64,000 nt of DNA from Eurosta solidaginis (taxonomy: Eukaryota > Arthropoda > Insecta > Diptera > Tephritidae), in assembly GCF_040869045.1 (NCBI RefSeq), contig NC_090319.1, positions 304,842,998-304,906,997 of the forward strand, given 5' to 3'. How positions within the stretch are numbered: the first letter of the stretch is position 1; each line of letters starts with the position of its first letter. This document shows positions 1 through 12,058 of the stretch, piece by piece. The position numbers and the translations under genes are program-made. Under the pieces are notes generated by a model. That model saw only the letters and a program-made list of their open reading frames with translations. It was not told the origin of the DNA and did no database searches.

Positions 1-415
1 TTTTTTTATACAATCTTCTCTCTTTTTAAGAAAATTATTCCTATAACCCATGAAGCAATAAGCCAGACAATGAAGTCAATATTACAAAATGGTGTCGCAT
101 GCGACAATACTGGCAGTTATGAATTAAAGTGTTGCTTCTTGACTTGTGCGCCATGTTGATCTTTTTTGGCTTTCTGAAACATGAAGTAAGGTGTTGGAAA
201 ATATTGCCTGCGGTCTGTATTTCCTTTTGTGTACGATCGTCATTTTCTCTTTGTACACAACTTAAGGCCCTCAGGAATAACTTCAATTCTTTGCGTTAAT
301 TCCGAGGACATTATTTAACTTCATTAGAATTAGTAAGCTCCAATAGGGATTTACAATATTTTGGGCAACGGAACAGAATGGCTTCATCTTCAAAGAATCA
401 CATTGTCCACAACTA
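1..415. repeat. Left flank of element Y1, duplicated at 7904-8310
   Basis: This stretch is nearly identical, in the same orientation, to 7904-8310, with only scattered substitutions. No convincing gene is present: a short minus-strand frame occurs in both copies only because the DNA is duplicated. It directly precedes the CCCTACAAG end at 416, as its copy precedes 8311. It is either part of a larger mobile element whose left end lies outside the window or a segmental duplication. Confidence 0.75.
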
Positions 416-813
416 CCCTACAAGAAACGCTGATAGTTTTACTAAACACTCACACTTGTAATTGACAATGCTGATCCTGCGATGACGTAAACATTGATAC
501 TCAAATTTATGTATGTTCCTTTGTTCGCTCACGCATGTCCGCATGTTCCCAACGACAGCCTATAATCATGAAAAAGGACTCAAACTGGGAAAGCTTCGGA
601 CACCTGGTACAGAACAAAAGAACGTACAGCAGATACAATTATGCATGTGAGGCAGATACATAATTCTCAACGGAATTTTATGTATGCGAGAACAGTTTAT
701 CCGATTTAATCATGTTGTCACTACTGACTGTCATATGACAATCAAATGATTATCACGGTTGTTTTGTTATTTTTTAAATTCCGCCATTTTCAACCGAAGA
801 AAACCATATAAAA

Positions 814-3800
814 ACAAGTAAGGAAGGCTAAGTTCGGGTGTAACCGAACATAACATACTCAGTTGAGAGCTATGGAGACAAAATAAGGAAAATCAATCTG
901 GGGTAACCCTGGAATGTGGTTGTATAACATGTGTATCAAATGAAAGGTATTAAAGAGTATTTTAAGAGAGAATAGGCCATAGTTCTATGGATGAACGCCA
1001 TTTAGGGATATCGCCATAAAGGTAGACCAGGGCTGACTCTAGAATTTGTTTGTACGATATGGGTATCAAATGAAAGGTGTTACTGAGCATTTTAAGAGGG
1101 AGTGGGCCTTAGGTCTATCGGTGGACGCCTTTTCGAGATGTCCCCATTAAGGTGGACCAGGGGTGATTCTATAATGTGTTTGTACGATATGGGTATCAAA
1201 TGAAAGCTGTTAATGAGTATTTTGAAAAGGAGTGATCCTTAGTTCCATAGGTAGACGCCGTTTCGAGATATCGCCATAAAGGTGGACCAGGGGTGTCTCT
1301 AGAATGTGTTTGTACGATATGGGAATCAAATGAAAGGTGTTACTGAGCATTTTAAGAGGGAGTGGGCATTAGGTCTATAGGTGGACGCCTTTTCGAGATA
1401 TCGCCATTAGGGTGGGCCAGGGGTGACTCTAGAATGTTTGTACGGTATGGGTATCAAACGAAAGGTGTTACTGAGCATTTTAAGAGGGAGTGGGCATGAG
1501 GTCTATAGGTGGACGCCTTTTCGAGATATCGTCATTAGGGTGGGCCAGGGGTGACTCTAGAATGTGTTTATACGATATGTGCATCAAACGAAAGGTGTTA
1601 CTGAGCATTTTAAGAGGGAGTGGGCATTAGGTCTATAGGTGGACGCCCTTTCGAGATATCGCCATTAGGGTGGGCCAGGGGTGACTCTAGAATGTTTGTA
1701 CGATATGGGTATCAAACGAAAGGTGTTACTGAGCATTTTAAGAGGGAGTGGGCATTAGGTCTATAGGTGGACGCCTTTTCGAGATATCGCCATTAGGGTG
1801 GGCCAGGGGTGACTCTAGAATGTGTTTGTACGATATGGGTATCAAATGAAAGGTGGTAAGGAGTATTTTAAAAGGGAGTAATCCTTAGTTCTATAGGTGG
1901 ACGCCTTTTCGAGATATCGCCATAAAGGTGGACCAAGGGTGACTCTAGAATGTTTGTACGATATGGGTATCAAACGAAAGGTGTTACTGAGCATTTTAAG
2001 AGGGAGTGGGCATTAGGTCTATAGGTGGACGCCTTTTCGAGATATCGCCATTAGGGTGGGACAGGGGTGACTCTAGAATGTTTGTACGATATGGGTATCA
2101 AATGAAAGGTGGTAATGAGTATTTTAAAAGGGAGTAATCCTTAGTTCTATAGGTGGACGCCTTTTCGAGATGTCGCCATAAAGCTGGACCAAGGGTGACT
2201 CTAGAATGTTTGTACGGTATGGGTATCAAACGAAAGGTGTTACTGAGCATTTTAAGAGGGAGTGGGCATTAGGTCTATAGGTGGACGCCTTTTCGAGATA
2301 TCGCCATTAGGGTGGGCCAGGTGGACTCTAGAATGTGTTTGTACGATATGGGTATCAAATGAAAGGTGGTAATGAGTATTTTAAAAGGGAGTAATCCTTA
2401 GTTCTATAGGTGGACGCCTTTTCGAGATATCGCCATTAGGGTGGGCCAGGTGTGACTCTAGAATGTTTGTACGATATGGGTATCAAACGAAAGGTGTTAC
2501 TGAGCATTTTAAGAGGGAGTGGGCATTAGGTCTATAGGTGGACGCCTTTTCGAGATATCGCCATTAGGGTGGGACAGGGGTGACTCTAGAATGTTTGTAC
2601 GATATGGGTATCAAACGAAAGGTGTTACTGAGCATTTTAAGAGGGAGTGTACATTAGGTCTATAGGTGGACGCCTTTTCGAGATATCGCCATTAGGGTGG
2701 GCCAGGGGTGACTCTAGAATGTTTGTAGGATATGGGTATCAAACGAAAGGTGTTACTGAGCATTTTAAGAGGGAGTGGACATTAGGTCTATAGGTGGACG
2801 CCTTTTCGAGATATCGCCATTAGGGTGGGCCAGGGTGACTCTAGAATGTGTTTGTACGATATGGGTATCAAATGAAAGGTGGTAATGAGTATTTTAAAAG
2901 GGAGTAACCCTTAGTTCTATAGGTGGATGCCTTTTCGAAATATCGCCATTAGGGTGGGCCAGGTGTGACTCTAGAATGTTTGTACGATATGGGTATCAAA
3001 CGAAAGCTGTTACTGAGCATTTTAAGAGGGAGTGGGCATTAGGCGTATAGGTGGACGCCTTTTCGAGATATTGCCATTAGGGTGGGCCAGGGGTGACTCT
3101 AGAATGTTTGTACGATATGGGTATCAAACGAAAGGTGTTACTGAGCATTTTAAGAGGGAGTGGACACTAGGTCTATAGGTGGACGCCTTTTCGAGATATC
3201 GCCATTAGGGTGGGCCAGGGGTTACTCTAGAATGTTTGTACGATATGGGTATCAAACGAAAGGTGTTACTAGCATTTTAAGAGAGAGGGGGCATTAGTTC
3301 TATAGGTGGACGCCTTTTCGAGATATCGCCATTAGGGTGGGACAGGGGTGACTCTGGTATGTTTTTGTACGATATGGATATCAAATTAAAGGTATTAATG
3401 AGGGTTTTAAAAGCGAGTGGCCCTTAGATGTATATGTGAAGGCGTTCTCGTGATATCCACCAAAATATGGACCAGGTGATCCAGAAAATCATCTGTCGGG
3501 TACTGCTAATTTATTTATATATGCAATACCACTAACAGTATTCCTGCCAAGATTCCAAGGGCTGTTGATTTCGCCTTGTAGAACTTTTTCATTTTCTTCT
3601 ACTTAATATGGTAGGTGTCACACCCATTTTACAAAGATTTTTCCAAAGTTATATTTTGCGTCAACAAACCAATCCAGTTACCATGTTTCATCCCTTTTTT
3701 CGTATTTGGTATAGAATTATGGCATTTTTTTCATTTTTCGTAATTTTCGATATCGATAAAGTGGGCGTGGTTATGGCCAGATTTCGCCCATTTTTTATAC

Positions 3801-4810
3801 CAAGAAAAAGTGAGCTCAGGTAAGTACGTGGGCTAAGTTTAGTAAAGATATATCGGATTTTGCTCAAGTTATTGTGTTAATGGCCGAGCGGAAGGACAGA
3901 CGGTGGACTGTGTATAAAAACTGGGCGTGGCTTCCACCGATTTCGCCCATTTTCACAGAGAACAGTTACCGTCATAGAATCTATGCTCCTACCAAATTTG
4001 AGAAGGATTGGTAAATTTTTGTTCGACTTATGGCAATAAAAGTATTCTAGACAAACTAAATGAAAATGGGCGGAGCCACGCCCATTTTGAAATTTTCTTT
4101 TATTTTTGTATTTTGTTGCATCATATCATTACTGGAGTTGAATTTTGACTTAATTTACTTATATACAGTAAAGATATTAAATTTTTTGTTAAAATTTGAA
4201 TTTAAAAAAATTTTTTTTTAAAAAGCGGGCGTGTTCTTAATCCAATTTTGCTAATTTTTATTTAGCACATATAGAGTAATAGTAGTAACGTTCCTGCCAA
4301 ATTTCATCATGATATCTTCAACGACTGCCAAATTACAGCTTGCAAAACTTTTAAATTACCTTCTTGTAAAAGTGGGCGGGGCCACGCCCATTGTCCAAAA
4401 TCTTACTAATTTTCTATTCTGCGTCATAACGTCAACCCATCTACCAAGTTTCGTCGCTTTATCTGTCTTTTGTAATGAGTTATCGCACTTTTTCGGTTTT
4501 TCGAAATTTTCGATATCGAAAAAGTGGGCGTGGTTATAGTCCGATATCGTTCATTTTAAATAGCGATCTGAGATGAGTGCTCAGGAACCTACATACCAAA
4601 TTTCATCAAGATACCTCAAAATTTACTCAAGTTATCGTGTTAACGGACGGACGGACGGACGGACGGACATGGCTCAATCAAATTTTTTTTCGATCCTGAT
4701 TATTTTGATATATGGAAGTCTATATCTATCTCGATTCCTTTATATATGTACAACCAACCGTTATCCAATCAAACTTAATATACTCTGTGAGCTCTGCTCA
4801 ACTGAGTATA
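814..4810 (+). mobile_element. Helentron/DINE-1-like non-autonomous element with a large internal tandem array
   Basis: The element starts at acaagtaaggaaggctaagt and ends near ctctgctcaactgagtata. Its subterminal sequence catactcagttgagagc (about 855) is an inverted match to the 3' end. In order it holds a 129 bp tandem array (about 890-3480), a unique body with gggcgtgg/ccacgccc motifs, and a GGAC microsatellite (about 4645-4670) before the 3' terminus. Related copies are at 22283-23393 (minus) and from 59979 to the window end (plus). Insertion inside Y1 is shown by the uninterrupted sequence at 8690-8720. The Helentron-type assignment is inferred from architecture; no replicase gene is present. 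Confidence 0.7.
890..3480 (+). repeat. Tandem array of a ~129 bp unit, about 20 copies
   Basis: The motifs gactctagaatg, gtacgatatgggtatcaaa and ggtggacgccttttcgagat recur every 128-130 bp. Two variants can be seen: one with 'cataaaggtggacc' and 'aatgaaaggt', the other with 'cattagggtgggcc' and 'aacgaaaggtgttactgagc'. They are interleaved rather than in blocks. The related copy at 60080-60840 has about six units of mostly the first variant, so the second variant seems to have expanded in this copy. No coding function is apparent. Confidence 0.9.
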
Positions 4811-5517
4811 ATAAGTTTAAAAAATGAAAAAGAGAGCATTTTAAAGCTCCATGCTAAAAGAAAAAAATCGAAAATAATATTAAAAAACACCAAAAGCTGT
4901 CGGAATGTATGGTCCGCACTCTAAAATTTGATACCCGAAAAATAATAGTGTTTAGTGGTGATTCATTTTTAAATGTGTTTCCGCATGAATTTCTGAATTT
5001 AAATTGAACATTCTGAACTCGAATTCTTATAAAACTATTTATTTTCAACAAATAAAAAAGACGTATGCTTATATCACGTACAAAATTAAAAACGTAATGA
5101 AATAAAGTAAATAAAAAGCAAAAAGCATTGTTTCATTTTTGGCGGAATATAACAATGGTCAGTTATGATAGTATAACAGTCAAACCTAATATCTACAGTA
5201 AACTATCATTTATGACACTTTTTGATAGTTAGAGTCTCAGCACTGATCCAGGAAAAGGAATGAGAGTGAGCAGTACGGCTATATACTTAATCAGTAGGCC
5301 ATGTTGGTGTACAAGAAGGAGACAAAAACTCACACGTACACGGTTGTTTACATCACATTTGCGCAAGTCCCCTTAAGTTCGTGATAGAAAGTTTGTATGA
5401 GGCGCTGATCGTTAGGTTGACATTGCTGACAATCAGATGATAGTCATATGATAGTCAGTAGTCTTGTAGGGCTTCTACGTGACAGCAAAAATTCACCAAA
5501 TTTTGTGGTTACACTAA

Positions 5518-6450
5518 CCCTACAAGAAACGCTGATAGTTTTACTAATACACTCACAATTGTAATTGACAATGCTGATCCTGCGATGACGTAAACATTGA
5601 TACTCAAATTTATGTATGTTCCTTTGATCGCTCACGCATGTCCGCATGTTCCCAACGACAGCCTATAATCATGAAAAAGGACTCAAACTGGGAAAGCTTC
5701 GGACACCTGGTACAGAACAAAAGAACATACAGCAGATACCATTATGCATGTGAGACAGATACATAATTCTCAACGGAATTTTATGTATGCGAGAACAGTT
5801 TATACGATTTAATCATGTTGTCACTACTGACTGTCATATGACAATCAAATGATTATCACGGTTGTTTTATTATTTTTTAAATTCCGCCATTTTCAACCGA
5901 CGAAAACCATATAAAAAATAAGTTTAAAAAGTGAAAAAGAGAGCATTTCAAAGCTCCATGCTAAAAGAAAAAAAATCGAAAATAATAAATTCTGAAGTCG
6001 AATTTTTATAAAACTATTTATTTTAAACAAATAAGAAACGCGTATGCTTTTATCGCGTACAAAATTAAAAACGTAATGAAATAAAGTAAATAAAAAGCAA
6101 AAAGCATTGTTTCATTTTTGGCGGAATATAACAATTGTCAATAATGATAGTATAACAGTCAAACCTGATATCTACAGTAAACTATCATTTATGACATTTT
6201 TTGATAGTTAGAGTGTCAGCACTGATCCAGGAAAAGGATTGAGAGTGAGCAGTACGGCTATATACTTAATCAGTAGGCGATGTTGGTGTATAAGAAGGAG
6301 ACAAAAACTCACACGTACACAGTTGTTTACATCACATTTGCGCAAGTCCCCTTAAGTTTGTGATAGAAAGTTTGTATGAGGCGCTGATCGTTAGGTTGAC
6401 ATTGCTGACAATCAGATGATAGTCATATGATAGTCAGTATTCTTGTAGGG
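5518..6450. mobile_element. CCCTACAAG-ended element, copy Y2
   Basis: It runs from ccctacaagaaacgctgata to cagtattcttgtaggg. It is shorter than copy Y3 because of an internal deletion near 5980, where the segment with the 'accaaaagctgtcggaatg' motif is missing. It begins only 46 bp after the end of Y1. Its flanks match neither of the other copies, which supports both ends as true termini. No coding sequence was found. Confidence 0.7.
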
Positions 6451-6569
6451 AAGTCAAGTGAAATTTCAGCAAAACTAATAATATTTGAAAAAATCTTAAA
6501 ACTACTTTTATTGGGATATTCGATTGTCACGGGTGTGCTAATTTTAGGCCAGGCGAATTCAGTACCAGG

Positions 6570-7396
6570 GGGCCTACTCTGTATTGCGATGCGAAAGGCA
6601 GTGCGATGCGAAAATAAATTGCGATGCGAAAGGTAATTGGAACTCTGTAGCGCTATCGCATCGCTAACAATGTCGCTTTTTTATTTTTCGCTAATTTTTT
6701 GCTTGAGTATGCATCACTGACCAAACTCAAAGAAAGAGAACAAAAGAAACAAGGCGATTACAATTTCGGCAAACGATTAATTTTTGTTGAACAAATTAAA
6801 AAAAGGATTCTGTAGCATTATGGAACGATTTAAATGAAGAAAGGATTGATTTAAATGAAGAAATCCTCCCAGTTCAGAAATTGAACTGGAAGAAGTGAAC
6901 GTGATAAATACAGAAAACGTGGAAAATCATAGAATGGGAAATATTGCTAGTTGTATCAGAGAACAAATAAAAAATGACATGATTTCATAAAAATGATTTT
7001 ATAAAAAAGTGGTTTCGATTTACTTGTTATTTATTTATGTATTTTAAGTCCACTAGGATTACAAATTGTTGCTTTTGTGTTTGTTTTGTTTTTTGAGTTG
7101 TCCTATATATTTTTAAATGAATATAAAGATATCAATTTATAAAATCATCAATTCATACTTACATATTTGAACAATGCAAATGCCTATTACTTGTAGCAAG
7201 AAAAATGCGAAAATGAATGCTGTTTGGCATTCGCTTTCGCTTTACAGAGTGCCGGCAATGCGAAAAGGGAGAAAAATTGCGAATGGGCAAAATGTGAATG
7301 CGAAAGTCAAAATATACATTCGAATGTCAAGATACAGAGTACCGATTTTGCGATTTCGCGTATTTTTTCTTTCGCATCGCAATACAGAGTAGGCCC
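6570..7396 (+). mobile_element. Inverted-repeat DNA transposon remnant, PIF/Harbinger-like
   Basis: The left end gggcctactctgtattgcga is mirrored by the right end tcgcaatacagagtaggccc. It is flanked by ccagg on both sides (6565-6569 and 7397-7401); because of G/C runs at the junctions, a 3 bp CAG duplication fits equally well. The motif tgcgatgcgaaa repeats near the left end and recurs inverted at the right. A short transposase-tail remnant lies inside (6865-6990). The family assignment rests on that tail plus the GGGCC-type terminus and is tentative. Confidence 0.65.
6865..6990 (+). pseudogene. Possible C-terminal remnant of a Harbinger-type transposase
   Basis: A 41-codon open stretch ends in a stop at 6988. 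Its end, MGNIASCIREQIKNDMIS, has the pattern of a conserved Asn/Gly followed by an IR..I...F-like tail that I associate with the C-termini of Harbinger nucleases. No catalytic Asp/Glu region is seen upstream, so nearly all of the gene is deleted. Confidence is limited because the match is short. Confidence 0.4.
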
Positions 7397-7418
7397 CCAG
7401 GTGTTGTTATCCCAACAG

Positions 7419-7614
7419 TTTTCTTTTGACTTGACATTCTTCTGCACGGCGAATTGGTCGAATTCGCTTTGCCACCACCTGGTAATAAATTCGCCTTGAC
7501 AACAATATGTCAGTTAATCGAAATCAATGAAAATTTTCTTTTGATTTGACATTCTTCTGCACGGCGAATTGGTTGAATTCGCTTTGCCGCTACCTGGTAT
7601 AGATTCGCCCTGAC
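7419..7614. repeat. Direct duplication of ~82 bp
   Basis: The segments 7419-7500 and 7534-7614 share the succession ttgacattcttctgcacggc, gaattcgctttgcc, acctggta and attcgcc, with a few substitutions. The related inverted piece aggccaggcgaattcagtac occurs at about 6547, left of the Harbinger-like remnant, so that remnant may have inserted into an older repeat. Confidence 0.7.
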
Positions 7615-7619
7615 TGTAG

Positions 7620-7903
7620 GCAATAAAATGAGGAAAAATATTTCCTAAACAATTTTTTTTAAATTAAAGAAAATTTGAATGTAATGAAAAAGAATTTTTT
7701 ATTTTTGTATTAAACTTTCCATAAATTTGAGGGAACATTTTTCATAAGTTTTTTCAATCGAGAATAATAGACTGAATATTTTTCACAATATTTACATGCA
7801 CGAGTAAGGTCAGTGAATAAGAGTACTAGAGGGTTAAGTTGCGGATCTCGACTAGAAATCCACGGCCGTGACAGTTACAAAATAAATTTTTTTTATTTTT
7901 TTA
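7620..7903. other. AT-rich sequence without recognisable features
   Basis: No gene, inverted repeat or dispersed repeat shared with the rest of the window was seen here. It directly precedes the point where sequence homologous to the window start begins. Confidence 0.6.
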
Positions 7904-8310
7904 TACAATCTTCTCTCTTTTTAAGAAAATTATTCCTATAACCCATGAAGCAATAAGCCAGACAATGAAGTCAATATTACAAAATGGTGTCGCATGCGAC
8001 AATACTGGCAGTTATAAATTAAAGTGTTGCTTCTTGACTTGTGCGCCATGTTGATCTTTTTTGGCTTTCTGAAACATGAAGTAAGGTGTTGGAAAATATT
8101 GCCTGCGGTCTGTATTTCCTTTTGTGTACGATCGTCATTTTCTCTTTGTACACAACTTAAGGCCCTCAGGAATAACTTCAATTCTTTGCGTTAATTCCGA
8201 GGACATTATTTAACTTCATTAGAATTAGTAAGCTCCAATAGGGATTTACAATATTTTGGGCAACGGAACAGAATGGCTTCATCTTCAGAGAATCACATTG
8301 TCCACAACTA
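7904..8310. repeat. Second copy of the 1-415 repeat
   Basis: It is nearly identical to 1-415 in the same orientation and again sits directly left of a CCCTACAAG terminus (8311). The two right flanks beyond the elements differ, so a simple 7.9 kb segmental duplication does not explain everything. Confidence 0.75.
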
Positions 8311-9398
8311 CCCTACAAGAAACGCTGATAGTTTTACTAATACACTCAAACTTGTAATTGACAATGCTGATCCTGCGATGACGTAAACATTGATACTCAA
8401 ATTTATGTATGTTCCTTTGTTCGCTCACGCATGTCAGCATGTTCCCAACGACAGCCTATAATCATGAAAAAGGACTCAAACTGGGAAAGCTTCGGACACC
8501 TGGTACAGAACAAAAGAACATACAGCAGATACCATTATGCATGTGAGACAGATACATAATTCTCAACGGAATTTTATGTATGCGAGAACAGTTTATCCGA
8601 TTTAATCATGTTGTCACTAGTGACTGTCATATGACAATCAAATGATTATCACGGTTGTTTTGTTATTTTTTAAATTCCGCCATTTTCAACCGACGAAAAC
8701 CATATAAAAAATAAGTTTAAAAAATAAAAAAGATAGCATTTCAAAGCTCCATGCTAAAAGAAAAAAATCGAAAATAATATTAAAAAATACCAAAAGCTGT
8801 CGGAATGTATGGGGCGCACTCAAAAAATTGATACGCGAAAAATAATAGTGGTTAACGGTGATTCATTTTTAAATGTGTTTCCGCATGAGGAAAGCGCTTT
8901 TCTGTTGTTTTGTTATTTTCTGAATTTAAATTGAACATTCTGAACTCGAATTCTTATAAAACTATTTATTTTCAACAAATAAAAAAGACGTATGCTTATA
9001 TCACGTACAAAATTAAAAACGTAATGAAATAAAGTAAATAAAAAGCAAAAATCATTGTTTCATTTTTGGCGGAATATATCAATGGTCATTTATGATAGTA
9101 TAACAGTCAAACCTGATATCTACAGTAAACTATCATTTATGACACTTTTTGATAGTTAGAGTGTCAGCACTGATCCAGGAAAATGAATGAGAGTGAGCAG
9201 TACGGCTATATAGTTACTCAGTAGGCCATGTTGGTGTATAAGAAGGAGACAAAAACTCACACGTACACAGTTGTTTACATCACATTTGCGCAAGTCCCCT
9301 TAAGTTTGTGATAGAAAGTTTGTATGAGGCGCTGATCGTTAGGTTGACATTGCTGACAATCAGATGATAGTCATATGATAGTCAGTATTCTTGTAGGG
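8311..9398. mobile_element. CCCTACAAG-ended element, copy Y3 (most complete)
   Basis: This uninterrupted 1088 bp copy runs from ccctacaagaaacgctgata to cagtattcttgtaggg. It supplies the uninterrupted reference for the 814-4810 insertion: accatataaaaaataagttt at 8698-8717 is the empty site. Flanks are 'acta' on the left and 'taaa' on the right, compatible with a TA dinucleotide, but the other copies do not confirm this. It has no coding capacity. Confidence 0.75.
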
Positions 9399-9777
9399 TA
9401 AAGAATATGGAAACAGATCATTGACGCCATTGAGACGACTGACGATGTTGAACAATATCTATATTGAGCATCTTCTCTCTTTTCCACTTGCTTTTGCTTT
9501 TCTTCTTTTGCTAATGCCTCACTCCAACTATTACTCTTAATCTTATCCCTATAGGGAAATTTTTGTGTTTGCTTGTATTTAGTTTTTCGAAATTAAAATT
9601 ATATTTTTCGTGAAAAAGCGGAAAATAAAATATTTATGTCTCTCAAGAGATATTTGCAAAAAACACCAAATGAGGCGTCGCTTAAGGCGATGTCTAATAA
9701 AACTTGTGTGGCGCGTTGTGTGACATTTAATTTTGGCAGCTAAGATAAATGCTAGTAATTAAACGCAACGAAATGCG
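9399..9777. other. Unannotated AT-rich sequence
   Basis: No supported gene or repeat was recognised between element Y3 and the palindrome starting at 9778. Confidence 0.5.
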
Positions 9778-9893
9778 GTCGTGCTTTTATTACGCGCATA
9801 TGCGTTTGCGCCTAAATTTTGTATGAAGAGATAAGCGCTCAAATCTCTCCATGCGAAATTTAAGCGCAAACGCATATGCGTAAAAAACACGAC
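9778..9893. repeat. 116 bp foldback (palindromic) repeat
   Basis: The left arm gtcgtgcttttattacgcgc...atgcgtttgcgc is mirrored by gcgcaaacgcatatgcg...cacgac. The arms are imperfect but long, with a short loop around 'gtatgaagagataag'. It is probably a tiny MITE. The next element starts only 4 bp after its right end. Confidence 0.65.
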
Positions 9894-9897
9894 CAAG

Positions 9898-10486
9898 CAG
9901 GGATGCACCTTAACGTTAACCTAATCGTTTATCAAAAAATTTCCACCGTTTCCGTTGAAACACTTCGAAATATTATCGATAAAGAAATTATCAAGATAAA
10001 TTGTATCTCGTTTTTAACCGAAACGAAAAGCGTTCGTTAACGTTAAAAACGTTAACAAAAACGTGATACTTTATGTTTGAATTGTGCTGGCAATGCTATA
10101 GCGATGGTGAAGCCGTAAGGTGGTAACAGCGAGCGGACATACAAACAAACTCCATGTAATTTGTTTGTGCAATTCGTTGGTGGTAATGTCAAAAATACTC
10201 TGAGAAATATTCGTACTGTCAAAATTCATGAGAAAAGTTGCAATCAGCTTGGCTAATGCTTTCACCTTTAATGACTCCGCCATCAATCAGCTTTGCCAGC
10301 ATAGTTTGAAATTAATAATCAACATAAACGATTTGATTTCGTTTTGATATGGCAGAAAACGAAACAAAATCATTTCGTTAATTTAACGTTCTTAACGTTA
10401 ATAAACGAAACGAAATGACTTTGTTTCGTTTATTAACGTTAATTATCGTAACGAAATGATATCGGTTCGTTGATTAAGCATGCCTG
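9898..10486. mobile_element. hAT-type foldback element (589 bp) related to the MITE at 18882-19125
   Basis: The left end cagggatgcaccttaacgtt and the right end gattaagcatgcctg mirror each other and match the CAGGCATGCTTAACG termini of the element at 18882. Flanks are gaccaag on the left and gaccaaag on the right, an imperfect 7-8 bp duplication. The arms are full of taacgttaa and cgaaacgaaa motifs. The centre (about 10060-10310) is non-palindromic and contains no recognisable protein. Confidence 0.65.
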
Positions 10487-11571
10487 GACCAAAGTTCATT
10501 AACATATTTAGAAAGGGTGACAGCATTATATTCCGGTTTTCAGAAACAAAGATAAATCTCTCCTCAAATTAATGGCACTTTTTATACAGAAATAGAAAAA
10601 TTTTACTCAATTCATAGAATATTTCTTCAATCTATGGAAATTTTTTTTAGGAAGTGATTTCCTCATTTTAGGTAAGTGCTTTTTTCTGAGTATATGTTAT
10701 TCTTAATCTTCCTCTTAACCTCTTTTTACTACTTTTTCCTAAGCCATTGCCCTTATTCTTACTTCCACTCTCAATATCCCTGTTCCTCTTTTTCCCTTTA
10801 GTTCTCGACTTCTCTCCATTCCTCTTCTTTCTTTTCTTGATTCCCTCTTTCTTATTTTCCTTCTACTTCTCTTTTTCATTGTGGAGATATATCGAGTTTC
10901 CCTTTTTTCTACACATTGTATTAGAGAGCTAGGAAAAGTAGTAGCAGTTTTCTTTCCCCACTACTTTTTAACTCATGACCGGATTTTAAGGACCATAAAA
11001 CATTTGTTGTAGTACTACTGACTTCACCTGTTTGGTTTTGTTGCCCCATGCCTATAACCAAGGAAAACAAACATCTTAGTTTTTGAGAAAATTACTTGTC
11101 TAGATTAAGGAAAGCATTTCTATGGTGCAAAATCAATCCCAGTTTTTCTTCGTTTTCAGGAATTCTTAGGAATTTTTTTGAATGACGTTTCATTCATAGC
11201 TGTCCCGGGTGATATAAAAATTAACGTTATCCATTACTGAAAAACTCTGCGAAAAGTAGTTCCCATGTTATAGGGCGGGACTTTTATTCTGCCCCTTAAA
11301 AAATAAAAGAGTAAATTTTACATTTAGTCCGGACAAAAATATTAAAAGTCCGGAAATAATTTTTTCTGAATTACTTTTATTTAAAAAGGAACATTTTGGT
11401 TCCCTGATTTTAACTCGTTGTAAGTGAACTGCTTATAACAAAGATCCTTATTGTATTTAATAACTTTGGGACAATTGAGACAACGTGGCTTCAGGACAGA
11501 GAAGGCGATAGCTGTTTCTATTACACCTTGTAAATCTCTTCAAAGCCTATTCTCATCATTATTGCACCTTC
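10487..11571. other. Unannotated sequence upstream of the solo LTR
   Basis: This is AT-rich, with a pyrimidine-rich tract at about 10740-10900. I see no gene or element boundary. The missing first coding exon of the TULP4-like gene was looked for here and not found. Confidence 0.5.
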
Positions 11572-11575
11572 ATAC

Positions 11576-12058
11576 TGTGACGAATATTAGCATCACTAAG
11601 CGATACTATCATCACTAAGCCGATACGAAGCAGCTACTTGTATGTACGCAAACAAATCAATCATCATCTACACACATATATACAAGGCAACGGCAACATG
11701 TAATCATCAACCGAAGTAGTACTCACATATACACACGCATATGGCTATGCGAGAGGCTATAAACTACAAATGCACACGCATATAGCTGGTAACCAAGCAG
11801 CAGATTCTAGAAGGAGAAACGTCGAGACATTTGGAGAAATATGCGGACAAGGAAACAGAGAGTATAAAAGCAGCGCAATCTGAGTAATCAGTAATCAGTT
11901 TGATTTAAACACGCAGTTAGTTGTGAAGTATAAGTGTTATTGTAGTCTAATGAAGACCATTTTGCATTACTGAATATTGGAGTTATTTATTAGACAATTT
12001 AGTGATTCAAACGTTTGCAGAAGGTTTCAAATAAGCGGAATTTCCGAAATGCGTTACA
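11576..12058 (+). mobile_element. Solo LTR of a Gypsy-type element with ATAC target duplication
   Basis: It begins tgtgacgaatattagcatca and ends aaatgcgttaca, so it has TG...CA termini. It is flanked on both sides by atac (11572-11575 and 12059-12062), the 4 bp duplication expected for a Gypsy-type integrase. A TATA box with 'gagtataaaagcagcgcaa' is visible, followed by a 'gtctaatgaagaccattttg' segment equivalent to the poly(A) region of the full LTRs at 52028-52552. It is related to those LTRs but diverged. It ends about 360 bp before the first TULP4-like exon. Confidence 0.85.

Larger units (their letters stand above)
416..5471. mobile_element. CCCTACAAG-ended non-autonomous element, copy Y1 (split by a 4 kb insertion)
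   Basis: The left end reads ccctacaagaaacgctgata and the right end reads cagtagtcttgtaggg, so the termini are short inverted repeats. Removing the inserted element at 814-4810 leaves about 1.06 kb that aligns with 8311-9398 and, less completely, 5518-6450. No transposase-like reading frame was found, so it looks non-autonomous. I could not define a target-site duplication, and the superfamily is unknown. Confidence 0.7.

Noticed and set aside
890..3480. CRISPR-like array
   Set aside because: The units are 129 bp without short repeat/unique spacer alternation, and the genome is eukaryotic. It is a satellite-like tandem array.
10747..10932. Hydrophobic 61-codon open frame resembling a membrane peptide
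   Set aside because: It arises from a pyrimidine-rich tract; Phe/Leu/Ser-rich composition is expected by chance. No conserved features.
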